DNA of 64,000 nucleotides from Cytophagales bacterium (lineage in GTDB: Bacteria > Bacteroidota > Bacteroidia > Cytophagales > Thermoflexibacteraceae), in assembly GCA_013299115.1 (NCBI GenBank), contig JAAFKA010000001.1:186001-250000 (forward strand), read 5' to 3'. The position numbers were made by a program, and so were the translations under genes. Below the pieces are notes generated by a model. It did not search any database and had not been told where the DNA came from. It saw only the letters and a program-made list of their open reading frames with translations. This document shows positions 36,302 through 43,903 of the stretch, in pieces. How positions within the stretch are numbered: the first letter of the stretch is position 1; each line of letters begins with the position of its first letter.

Positions 36302-37120
36302 TCAACGTGGCTTTATTAATTGTCGCAACATTTTATGTAAAGTAGGCATTTCTTTTTTGACTTTTCTACTCAAAGCATTTTGCCACAGTTTATAATCACC
36401 TACCCAATCACCTATATAAACGTACTGGTGTTGTTTAGAATGATGGAAAATAGCACCTTGTCCGTAGCCATAAAAAGCTGTACAGGGCTTGCCCAAAGCC
36501 GAAGCCAATGTAGCACCGCCAGAAGTAAGGCAGTAAAAAGCCTTGCAAGAAATTATTACGCTGCAATAGTCTTCGAGGGTTGGGGTTTCTAATACTTGCA
36601 AAGCAGTAGAGATGGGGAAATTGGTTTCTCCTCTTACTTTCATTTGATAAGCTACCTTTATTTGATGGGCTGCAAAATATTTTTCTATTCTTTGTGCATC
36701 GTTTTTGCCCACATTAGATACATAGTTGGGGTCATAGATAATAGCATCTGCTAAGTCGGGGCGAATTTTAGGTTTCCAATACAATTCAGGTTCGTGATAA
36801 GGCTTATTGTCATAAAGGTTATATGCCCATAGTTTAGCATCTAAAATATTCAGTTCAGGGTGTGCTTCCATAATCGGAATCACATCTACATATTTGAATA
36901 AGCCTTTTTCGTCTGTGTAACCGTCTATGTAGGGGTTGCAGTCCCAAATCAATCTTTTATAATCGGGGTGGCGAAACTCTGACTGATTGGAAATATATAC
37001 TTCATCATATTTGCCTGATTCTTTGGCAAGACGAGGAATAGGTGTAAAAAACAAGTGGTCGCCTAACCCTCCAAACATGATTTGAATAACCAATTTTCGT
37101 GAAGTTTCTTTTAGCATCAT
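36302..37120 (-). CDS. Glycosyltransferase family 9-like protein
   Basis: A 272-residue protein resembling ADP-heptose:LPS heptosyltransferases (GT9). The start VIQIMFGGLGDHLFFTPIPRLAKE is the GT-B N-terminal loop of the family, and CLTSGGATLASALGKPCTAFYG is like its C-terminal sugar-nucleotide site. It is shorter than most members (about 330), the middle being compact. It may act in surface sugar synthesis, and the cytoplasm is the expected place. It lies 13 bases after rnd on the same strand and is likely co-transcribed. Confidence 0.75.
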   Translation of the reverse strand: MMLKETSRKLVIQIMFGGLGDHLFFTPIPRLAKESGKYDEVYISNQSEFRHPDYKRLIWDCNPYIDGYTDEKGLFKYVDVIPIMEAHPELNILDAKLWAYNLYDNKPYHEPELYWKPKIRPDLADAIIYDPNYVSNVGKNDAQRIEKYFAAHQIKVAYQMKVRGETNFPISTALQVLETPTLEDYCSVIISCKAFYCLTSGGATLASALGKPCTAFYGYGQGAIFHHSKQHQYVYIGDWVGDYKLWQNALSRKVKKEMPTLHKMLRQLIKPR

Positions 37121-37133
37121 TTCTTAGGTTTAT

Positions 37134-38294
37134 CTATTGGTATTCTTTCAAATCAATTCCCAACTTTTCAGCAGCCGTAAGCAAAGCCTGTTGTTGGTAA
37201 TTTTTAAGTTGGGAGATAGTTTTCTCTTTAAGCAAAAGTTGTTCTATCACTTTTTCACTCAGAAACAGCGTAACGGCGTGTTCGCCATAGGCTTGTGCCA
37301 AAGTTTCTTTAATAGGCAGAAAAATTTTGGCACGCAAAGTTTCCAAAGCCAGCCGTTGTTGTGGTGTAGTGCGGGGCGTATAACGAATGGGCGTAGTTGG
37401 TAAATTTTGCTCTTGAGCTGTTGCCGTTGCCTTTTCTATAATGTTTTGCATTTGGGTAGCAAACTCCTCCGTTTTTACTCTGTGATAAATACCACTTTGT
37501 GCAGTCCAATTTTGAATTATAGGTGTCGGATTTATTACCAATTCTCTAAGCAAATCATTTGTAAAGAGTTGATAAACAGGCTTATTGAGCTGTTTGCCCG
37601 TATATTCTCTAAATTCAAATAGGGCTTTGGCAACAAAAACCTCAAATTCTGAAAATCCTTTTTTGGGGAAACTATCAAAGAGGTTTTTGTTTACATTCAA
37701 TTCTTTTTGTTCTAAGACTTTACACTCTTCTTCAAAAATTGGTAGTAAGACTTTGTTCTTCAAGGCTTTATGCAAAATATTTTTCAATTTGTGCAAATAC
37801 ACCACATCATTGGAGGAGTACAATAATTGCTGAATAGTCAAAGGTCTCTTGCCCCAGTTGCTGGTTTGCATAGACTTGTCTAAGGTCAGATTCAATTCGT
37901 TTTGTAACATATTTTGCAACGAAACTTTTGGAGTATTCAACAGTCTGGCTGCAATTTCGGTATCAAAAATTGGCGTGAGATAGCAGCCCAATAGTTTCAA
38001 CAATTCCATGTCTTCATCGCCTGCGTGCATGATTTTGAGCATAGTTTTTTGTTGCAAAACTTCCCAAAGAGGTTTCAAATTTTTGACATATAATGGGTCT
38101 ATGATAAAACATTCAGTTTCAGTAGCAAGTTGCACAAGACATAAGTTAAAACCGTATTGATATCTGTTGCGGTCAAACTCCAAATCAATAGCTATTTGTT
38201 TTTGTTTTTCTATTTGACGCAAACAGGCGGACAGCAAGGCTTGCTGGTCTATGTAACTGACTTGATGTGAACCGTTTTTGAAATTAATTTGCAT
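37134..38294 (-). CDS. rnd: Ribonuclease D
   Basis: A 386-residue 3'-5' exonuclease for stable-RNA trimming. The DEDDy exonuclease domain (about 1-180) shows IAIDLEFDRNRYQYG (Asp and Glu), HAGDEDMELLKLL (Asp) and QQLLYSSNDVVYLHKL (Tyr/Asp). An HRDC domain follows (about 208-285; FEVFVAKALFEFREYTGKQLNKPVYQLFTNDLL), then a helical C-terminal part. Length and layout are standard. It is followed at 13 bases by the GT9-like gene. Confidence 0.93.
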   Translation of the reverse strand: MQINFKNGSHQVSYIDQQALLSACLRQIEKQKQIAIDLEFDRNRYQYGFNLCLVQLATETECFIIDPLYVKNLKPLWEVLQQKTMLKIMHAGDEDMELLKLLGCYLTPIFDTEIAARLLNTPKVSLQNMLQNELNLTLDKSMQTSNWGKRPLTIQQLLYSSNDVVYLHKLKNILHKALKNKVLLPIFEEECKVLEQKELNVNKNLFDSFPKKGFSEFEVFVAKALFEFREYTGKQLNKPVYQLFTNDLLRELVINPTPIIQNWTAQSGIYHRVKTEEFATQMQNIIEKATATAQEQNLPTTPIRYTPRTTPQQRLALETLRAKIFLPIKETLAQAYGEHAVTLFLSEKVIEQLLLKEKTISQLKNYQQQALLTAAEKLGIDLKEYQ

Positions 38295-38339
38295 AGCAAC
38301 CCATAAAAATACGAAACTACAAAAAGGAAATAAAAAAAG

Positions 38340-40058
38340 CTATTTTTTTCCCGTCAATATTTTATCGTATTTTGGTTTGTCATTTAAGACCTTGATTGCC
38401 TCCAAAATTTCGGGGTCGTCATCGAAAGTAGCTTCAATTTTGCCTTTGTCTAAGTAATAGTGAGCAACAATTTCTTGCTCCAACAATTCTTTGATTTCAG
38501 CCTTCGATTTTTGCAAATCCGATTCTTTGTTGTGCGACAACTTGGCTTTTAGACTTTCTATCTGCGTTTTGATGTCGTCATAATATTTTTCGTCTTTTGC
38601 TATTTTTTCGAGGTCTGCAATGGTTTTTTCCACCTTTGTAACATAGTCATAATCTTTATTGGCAAGCCATTTTACAAAATCTTGATACTCTTCATCGGTG
38701 AGTTGGAAGGTTTTTGCATCGGCTATTTGCTTGCGTTTAGCCCTGTATTCGTTGGCGTAGTCGAAAATAAGCCCTTTCATTTCCAAATTGGCTGTGATAG
38801 GCGAATATTTATCTCTTGAAATTTCTATGTCGGGTTTTACACCACCGCCGTCATAAACCACTCTGCCGTTTTTAGTTTTGAAGGCAACACGCAAAGAGTC
38901 TGAAATTTTGCCCACGCTGCCATCGGCGTTGCGGTGGGTGTAATCTATGGCTTGAATACACCTGCCACTGGGTATGTAATATTTGGCTACGGTAACTTTG
39001 AGTTTGGAGTTATAAGACAAAGACCTTGTGGCTTGCACCAATCCTTTGCCGTAAGTATTTTGTCCTATCAATACGCCTCTGTCGTAGTCTTGCATCACGC
39101 CTGATACAATTTCGGCTGCCGAAGCACTGGTGCTGCTGGTCAAAACTGCCATTTGTATATCAGAATCAAGAGGTTGGTTGAGGGCTGTGTATTTTTTGTT
39201 CCACTCTTTTACCTTGCCTTTGGTGCTTACAATTTCCAATCCCTTCGGAACAAAAATGTTGGAAATATTAATGGCTTCACTCAACAGCCCGCCAGGATTG
39301 CCTCGAAGGTCTAAAATTATTTTCTTTGCCCCTTTTTCTTTCAGCGAAGTTAAGGCATCTTTCACTTCTTTGGCTGCATTGTTTGTAAAATCGGTGAGGC
39401 GTATCAAACCCACGTCTGCTGTAACCATGCCCGAATAAGTTACGTTGTTGATTTGGATTTTTTCTCTTTTCATTTTCAGTACAATAGGCTCGGCAGTACC
39501 AAACCTTTTGACAGTCAGCGTAACCTCTGTATCGGCTTGCCCCTTCATTACTTGGCTCAACTCTGCTTGGTTTTTGCCTTGTACGTTTACCTCGTCTATT
39601 TTTATAATTTCATCGCCAATCAGCAAACCTGCTTTGTGGGCAGCATAGCCCTCAAAAGGCATTGTAACAATAGATTTGCCGTTTCGGGTCAAGACCTGTG
39701 CGCCGATGCCGCCGTATTGTCCTGTGGTCATGGTGCGGTAATCCTCTATTTTGTCTTCGGGATAATAGACCGTATAAGGGTCTAAATTGTTCAGCATAGA
39801 GTAAATTCCCTGTTCCATCACATCATTGGGACTTACCTCGTCCACGTAATAGGTATTGACTTCTTTGAACAGCGTAGCAAAAATATCGAGGTTTTTGGCT
39901 ATCTCGAAGTATTTTTCGTTGGTATTTTTTGGGTCTGTTTTAGGAATTTCCAACGGATTGTATTTTGCCCCAATTGGGTCGTTGGCTTTGTCTTGGGCAA
40001 AGAGGGACTGCGAACAGAACAAAGCAGCCCATAACGGAATATATCTTAGTTTTTTCAT
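38340..40058 (-). CDS. S41 family C-terminal processing peptidase (CtpA-like)
   Basis: A 572-residue exported serine protease (signal peptide to about residue 21, LFA-Q). After a helical lead comes a PDZ domain (about 110-190, GGIGAQVLTRNG ... GLLIGDEIIKIDEVNV), then the S41 catalytic domain with LDLRGNPGGLLSEAI (250-263). The catalytic pair is Ser313 in SASAAEIVSG and Lys338 in NTYGKGL. The C-terminal 160 residues are helical. Such proteases trim or degrade exported proteins in the periplasm. ATG 40058 is preferred over a TTG at 40073 because the signal peptide starts there. It is alone. Confidence 0.95.
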   Translation of the reverse strand: MKKLRYIPLWAALFCSQSLFAQDKANDPIGAKYNPLEIPKTDPKNTNEKYFEIAKNLDIFATLFKEVNTYYVDEVSPNDVMEQGIYSMLNNLDPYTVYYPEDKIEDYRTMTTGQYGGIGAQVLTRNGKSIVTMPFEGYAAHKAGLLIGDEIIKIDEVNVQGKNQAELSQVMKGQADTEVTLTVKRFGTAEPIVLKMKREKIQINNVTYSGMVTADVGLIRLTDFTNNAAKEVKDALTSLKEKGAKKIILDLRGNPGGLLSEAINISNIFVPKGLEIVSTKGKVKEWNKKYTALNQPLDSDIQMAVLTSSTSASAAEIVSGVMQDYDRGVLIGQNTYGKGLVQATRSLSYNSKLKVTVAKYYIPSGRCIQAIDYTHRNADGSVGKISDSLRVAFKTKNGRVVYDGGGVKPDIEISRDKYSPITANLEMKGLIFDYANEYRAKRKQIADAKTFQLTDEEYQDFVKWLANKDYDYVTKVEKTIADLEKIAKDEKYYDDIKTQIESLKAKLSHNKESDLQKSKAEIKELLEQEIVAHYYLDKGKIEATFDDDPEILEAIKVLNDKPKYDKILTGKK

Positions 40059-40171
40059 GGGTAGTGTAGTCAATTTTGGTGGTTGCCTTTTTGTAAGGTA
40101 GCTAACGTAAAAGTAAGAGTTTTTGCTGTATTTTGCTAAAAATTTTTCTTAAAATAGGTTAAAATTTAAGT

Positions 40172-40258
40172 AGTACTACCTAAGTAACACTAAAAAAACG
40201 TCAGAACCAACATTTTTCAAAGAAATGTTGGTTCTGAGCATTGCATTTGCGACACTCC
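40172..40258. repeat. Family A element, degenerate copy
   Basis: Core CAGAACCAACATTT / AAATGTTGGTTCTG (40202-40236), followed by GAGCATTGCATTTGCGACACTCC, which resembles the flank of the copy inside the FAN1-like gene. The left end (GTAGTACTACC) is decayed. Confidence 0.6.
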
Positions 40259-40268
40259 AAAAATGCAA

Positions 40269-40952
40269 CTACTTGATTTTAAACGAAATAAAAATAGTTC
40301 CTTTCGATTTTACGGCTTTTCCTTGATGCACAGCAGGTTGCCATTTTGGAGATTGTTTTAAGATACGGACAGCCTCCTCATCACAGCCAGCCCCTATGCC
40401 TTGCGTTACTTTCACATTGGAAATGCTGCCGTCTTTGCCCACAATAAACTGCAAAGCTACCCTACCTTCTACACCTTCTTTCAAAGCCTGTTCAGGATAT
40501 TTCAAATTGTCTTTCACATGACCTTTGTAAAACGCAGGATAACCACCCGCAGGAGCAGCCAATTCATCAGGTACGGTTACAATGTCTTTGTCGTCTGCTG
40601 GTTGTTCTTTTGGAGGTTTAACTTTTTTAATCTCCTTTGGCTTATCTGGATTTGTGTTTTTGGTTGTATTATCTTGCCCTTTTACAGTATTAGTGGGTTC
40701 TGTTACAGGAGGTTTTACCACAGCCGTAGTTTCAGGCTTTACAGGCATAGTATCTACTTTAATTTCGCCACCAGTGCCGTTGCCTATTACTTTTGGGGTG
40801 TCCATTGCCACTTTCAACGTATCAGTTGGTGGTTCTTCGGTTTTTTTTTCATCACAAGCAGTGAGCAAGCTACTACCAGCCAATAAAGTGGCGAAGGTGG
40901 CTACCAAAAAGGCTTTTTTATATTCGGGCATTGTAAATGTAAGATTTTTCAT
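40269..40952 (-). CDS. TonB C-terminal-domain lipoprotein
   Basis: A 227-residue protein. The N terminus has a signal of the lipoprotein sort ending SLLTAC (Cys33), not the usual single anchor helix of TonB. A Pro/Lys/Thr-rich linker follows (about 40-135, including PKEIKKVKPPKEQP). The C-terminal 80 residues are a TonB-type domain: YPEQALKEGVEGRVALQFIVGKDGSISNVKV, then CDEEAVRILKQSPKWQPAVHQGK and the end GTIFISFKIK. In TonB the domain contacts outer-membrane receptors. A lipid-anchored form would be unusual, since energy transfer needs an inner-membrane anchor to ExbBD. An ATG at 40931 is an alternative start. Confidence 0.85.
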   Translation of the reverse strand: MKNLTFTMPEYKKAFLVATFATLLAGSSLLTACDEKKTEEPPTDTLKVAMDTPKVIGNGTGGEIKVDTMPVKPETTAVVKPPVTEPTNTVKGQDNTTKNTNPDKPKEIKKVKPPKEQPADDKDIVTVPDELAAPAGGYPAFYKGHVKDNLKYPEQALKEGVEGRVALQFIVGKDGSISNVKVTQGIGAGCDEEAVRILKQSPKWQPAVHQGKAVKSKGTIFISFKIK

Positions 40953-41080
40953 AAAATTAAAAAATTGATTGATATATTGTTTTCAAAATGCAAGCCAAAG
41001 ATAAAAAAATAGCAAAAAGTTTTCTAAATTTTAGTTTTGCAAGGTTTTTGCCTTTTACTATGCAAAAAATACATAAAATT

Positions 41081-41596
41081 ATGAAACTCTTGCTTATTAA
41101 TTGTTTGGTGCTGTTGTTTTGTTCTTTGGTGGCTGTGGGGCAACACCGACTTTTAGACGAAAAAGCCTTAGACCAGCAGCCTGTTTTTATTTCGTTAGAT
41201 GATGCCATTCGCAATCCGACCAAAGTTTATAAGCTCAATTTGAGCCGTATGAAACTGAAAGCCATACCCAAAGAAGTTTATACTTTTGTCAATTTGCAAC
41301 AGTTGGATTTGAGTTACAACGAGATAACAGAAGTTCCCAAAGAAATTGGTATGCTTAAAAATTTGCAAAAATTGGATTTTACGCACAACAAAATAAAAGA
41401 ATTGCCTGCTACCATTAGCCTTTTCAAAAATTTAGAGGAGTTTTTAATTGGTAGCAATCAACTCAAAACCATTCCGTTGGGCATGATACAACTCAAAAAA
41501 TTGCTGCTCTTGGAAGTAGAGGAAAACAAAATTCCCGAAAAAGAGGTAGCAAAATTGCAACTCCAAATGCCTAATTGCGATATTATTTATGAGTAA
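41081..41596 (+). CDS. Leucine-rich repeat protein, exported
   Basis: A 171-residue protein with a signal peptide (MKLLLINCLVLLFCSLVAVG) and about five leucine-rich repeats (VYKLNLSRMKLKAIPKEVYT, LQQLDLSYNEITEVPKEIGM, LQKLDFTHNKIKELPATISL, LEEFLIGSNQLKTIPLGMIQ, LLLLEVEENKIPEKEV). The pattern LxxLxxxxNxIxxLPxxI is the classical SDS22/ribonuclease-inhibitor-like type. It is a single gene. The frame is open further back to 40988, but the signal peptide favours 41081 (or 41060). It probably makes a surface or periplasmic protein contact; no partner is evident. Confidence 0.85.
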   Translation: MKLLLINCLVLLFCSLVAVGQHRLLDEKALDQQPVFISLDDAIRNPTKVYKLNLSRMKLKAIPKEVYTFVNLQQLDLSYNEITEVPKEIGMLKNLQKLDFTHNKIKELPATISLFKNLEEFLIGSNQLKTIPLGMIQLKKLLLLEVEENKIPEKEVAKLQLQMPNCDIIYE

Positions 41597-41622
41597 AAAG
41601 AAGTTGTTTGCTCAAATGTAAT

Positions 41623-41672
41623 ATACGCTTTAGTGTGTGAATAAATACGGAAAATCACACGCTAAAGCGTAT
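41623..41672. terminator. Inverted repeat between convergent genes
   Basis: 18-bp arms with one mismatch, ATACGCTTTAGTGTGTGA (41623-41640) and TCACACGCTAAAGCGTAT (41655-41672), 14-base loop. It may serve as a terminator; flanking T-runs are poor, so it may be another dispersed repeat. Confidence 0.5.
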
Positions 41673-41686
41673 GCTACAACAAAAGG

Positions 41687-42172
41687 TTACCAACTTCGCA
41701 ATACACCAAAGTCCCATGCAGCTTTTTTGTCTTCTAAGGGCAGTGCTGTTTGTTTCACAAAATTGAGATTGGTTTTGAAATAGAGATAATAAAACTTCAA
41801 TCCACGCTGAATCTCAGCTCTGTATAGCGTATCTTGCGTTACTATTTGCAACGCTGCCTCACTTAATATATAGTTGGGATATTTTGTCTTAATTTGCTCT
41901 TGGATAGCAACAGGTAGTTTTTGGCAGTTTATTTCCTCTATTTTTTGAACCAATTTGCCTTGCTGGTCATAGACAAACACATAATCATAAGTAGCACGTC
42001 TGAATTGGGCAATATAATAGTTGTCTTGGTTTGACCATCGCAATTTTTTTACACCTATATATTCTTTGTGCAGTTGCTGTCGAATAGACAATGGTACTTG
42101 TGAGGCTGTAAGTTGGTCTGTTCCTACACAACTTACGCAAATCAAGAGGAAAAGTAAAAGAATGTTTTTCAT
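41687..42172 (-). CDS. PepSY-like exported protein
   Basis: A 161-residue protein with a lipoprotein-type signal ending LICVSC (Cys15). The mature part has two units of the PepSY-like / DUF2874 fold: VPLSIRQQLHKEYIGVKKLRWSNQDNYYIAQF and LPVAIQEQIKTKYPNYILSEAALQ, each with the usual 'x-W/Y-x' strand after a short helix. Related proteins are called beta-lactamase-inhibitor-like by fold; no binding partner is known. A family A repeat lies just upstream and the LRR gene is convergent. ATG 42172 is preferred over the longer frame to 42220. Confidence 0.72.
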   Translation of the reverse strand: MKNILLLFLLICVSCVGTDQLTASQVPLSIRQQLHKEYIGVKKLRWSNQDNYYIAQFRRATYDYVFVYDQQGKLVQKIEEINCQKLPVAIQEQIKTKYPNYILSEAALQIVTQDTLYRAEIQRGLKFYYLYFKTNLNFVKQTALPLEDKKAAWDFGVLRSW

Positions 42173-42192
42173 GGTAAGTTTGCTAGCTAAAA

Positions 42193-42287
42193 TTGGTAGT
42201 GCCTCAGACATAATGCTCAAAACTAACAGTTATTATAGAACTATTAGTTCTAATGAAGTTACAGCATTACCTGTGTGGCACTACCCT
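42193..42287. repeat. Family A element, nearly complete copy
   Basis: About 95 bp, inverted ends GGTAGTGCC (from 42195) and GGCACTACCCT (to 42287), inside ATAATGCTCA...ACTAACAGTT...AGAACTATTAGTTCTAATGAAGTTACAGCATTACCTGTG. The central palindrome is partly decayed. No clear target duplication was seen. Confidence 0.75.
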
Positions 42288-42346
42288 GAAACTAAGTAAT
42301 TATTTTTCAAGGAGTGAAAAAACTTTCAAGTTTTTTATATTCATTC

Positions 42347-43078
42347 TCAAGCATTTGCTGCCCTTGTTTCGGTAGAAATCAATGTACCTACATCATCTCC
42401 TTGTACTATTTTTTGGAGATTGCCCACCACATTCATATCAAAAACAATGATAGGCAAATTATTTTCTTGGCATAAAGTAAAAGCTGTCATGTCCATAATA
42501 TTCAAACCTTTGTTATAGGCTTCTTTAAATGAAATATTGGCATAGCGTTGGGCGTTGGGGTCTTTTTCGGGGTCTGCTGTATAAACTCCGTCGACTCTTG
42601 TGCCTTTTAGCACCACTTCTGCCTCTATCTCTATTGCCCGCAAACTTGCTGTGGAGTCGGTGGTAAAGTAAGGATTGCCAATACCTGCTCCAAAAATGAC
42701 TACTCTACCTTTCTCTAAATGCCTGATGGCTCGACGGCGAATAAAAGGTTCGCAAACTTGGTTGATACTGATACCAGACATGAGTCGGGTGTAAACTCCA
42801 ATGTTTTCTAAGGCACTTTGCAACGCCATGCCGTTGATAAGTGTAGCCAGCATACCCATGTAGTCGCCTTGTACCCTTTCTACACCCATAGCTTCGGCTT
42901 CGGCTCCTCTGAATATGTTACCTCCACCAATTACAATAGCTATTTGTACACCTTTTTCAGCCACCTTTTTGATTTCCTGCACATATTGGTTGAGTCGCAT
43001 AGGGTCTATGCTGTTGTTTTTCTTGTCGCCCATTAGTGATTCGCCACTAAGTTTGAGCAGTATGCGTTTGTATTTCAA
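42347..43078 (-). CDS. pyrH: UMP kinase
   Basis: A 243-residue enzyme that phosphorylates UMP to UDP in pyrimidine synthesis. It has the amino-acid-kinase fold with [15 protein letters not shown] at the start, [13 protein letters not shown], and [37 protein letters not shown], all typical of bacterial PyrH. The start codon appears to be TTG (43076-43078): the first in-frame stop upstream is reached without an ATG, and the protein starts exactly where the family does. It lies after the polysaccharide operon terminator and is alone. Confidence 0.97.
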   Translation of the reverse strand: MKYKRILLKLSGESLMGDKKNNSIDPMRLNQYVQEIKKVAEKGVQIAIVIGGGNIFRGAEAEAMGVERVQGDYMGMLATLINGMALQSALENIGVYTRLMSGISINQVCEPFIRRRAIRHLEKGRVVIFGAGIGNPYFTTDSTASLRAIEIEAEVVLKGTRVDGVYTADPEKDPNAQRYANISFKEAYNKGLNIMDMTAFTLCQENNLPIIVFDMNVVGNLQKIVQGDDVGTLISTETRAANA

Positions 43079-43106
43079 TGGATTAAAAGTTTATTGGTTT
43101 ATAAAA

Positions 43107-43142
43107 AAAGCCTGCAAAACCACTAAGGGCTTTACAGGCTTT
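43107..43142 (-). terminator. Terminator of the polysaccharide export operon
   Basis: Arms AAAGCCTG (43107-43114) and CAGGCTTT (43135-43142); on the minus strand the stem is followed by TTTTTTT. It lies between the CpsB-type gene end and pyrH. Confidence 0.8.
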
Positions 43143-43144
43143 GC

Positions 43145-43903
43145 TTACAAAATAGAATTGTTTAACAAGTTCAATTTCAATGCTTTATGAAAATAATTTG
43201 TTCTAAAAGTATCTTTTACGGCTGCAAACTGCTTTTCGTTGTGGCAGTCTGACCCTAAGAATGAAACAAGATTTTGGTCTATTAATTTTTCGGCAATAAT
43301 TTTAGAAGGTCGTGAATAGTAGCCACTCAACGCACTGATGTTGGTTTGGAACAAGCAACCTTTTTCGCGGATTTCGAATAGTTTTTCGTGATTTTCAAAC
43401 AAGTAAATATATCTTTCGGGGTGTGCCAAAACAGGTTTATAGCCTTGTGATTGCATCATAAAAATAGCTTGATTCAGAAAAGGCGAGGCATTCATATAAG
43501 AAGTTTCGAACAGCACATATTTTTTGCTACCACCAAAAGACAATAAAGTTTCTTTTTTGCTGAGCCTTGCCATAAAACTTTCGTCTAAATAATATTCGGC
43601 TGCTGCTGCAATTTCGATAGGAAGTTGGAGTTGTTTTACAATGTCGTTTAGCTTGTCCAACCTGTCCATGATAATTTCGGGAGTATTTTGATAAAAATCT
43701 CCCATGATGTGAGGCGTAGTGATTAGTTTTTTGTAACCAGCCTCTACAAATTGTTTAATGATACCGATAGACTCGTCATAACTTTGCACGCCATCGTCTA
43801 TGGCGGGCAAGAGGTGAGAGTGCATATCCACCGCAAGGGTGGCTGTGGGCTTTGCTGTGAGCTGTTCGTTGCGTCTGAACAGCGAAAAAACCTTAGACAT
43901 CAT
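43145..43903 (-). CDS. CpsB/YwqE-type tyrosine-protein phosphatase (PHP fold)
   Basis: A 252-residue metal-dependent phosphatase of the PHP superfamily, which removes phosphate from tyrosine residues of the cognate BY-kinase and so controls chain-length and export of capsule or exopolysaccharide. Motifs are VDMHSHLLPAIDDGVQ near residue 25, GYKKLITTPHIMGDFY, and VLAHPERYIYL and FLGSDCHNE toward the end, holding the metal-binding His/Asp residues. The start codon overlaps the last four bases of the upstream kinase gene, which argues for translational coupling. A terminator follows. Confidence 0.92.
   Translation of the reverse strand: MMSKVFSLFRRNEQLTAKPTATLAVDMHSHLLPAIDDGVQSYDESIGIIKQFVEAGYKKLITTPHIMGDFYQNTPEIIMDRLDKLNDIVKQLQLPIEIAAAAEYYLDESFMARLSKKETLLSFGGSKKYVLFETSYMNASPFLNQAIFMMQSQGYKPVLAHPERYIYLFENHEKLFEIREKGCLFQTNISALSGYYSRPSKIIAEKLIDQNLVSFLGSDCHNEKQFAAVKDTFRTNYFHKALKLNLLNNSIL

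Noticed and set aside
42193-42287. Target duplication at this family A copy
   Set aside because: Several boundary choices were tried; the bases on the two sides do not match, so no duplication is claimed.
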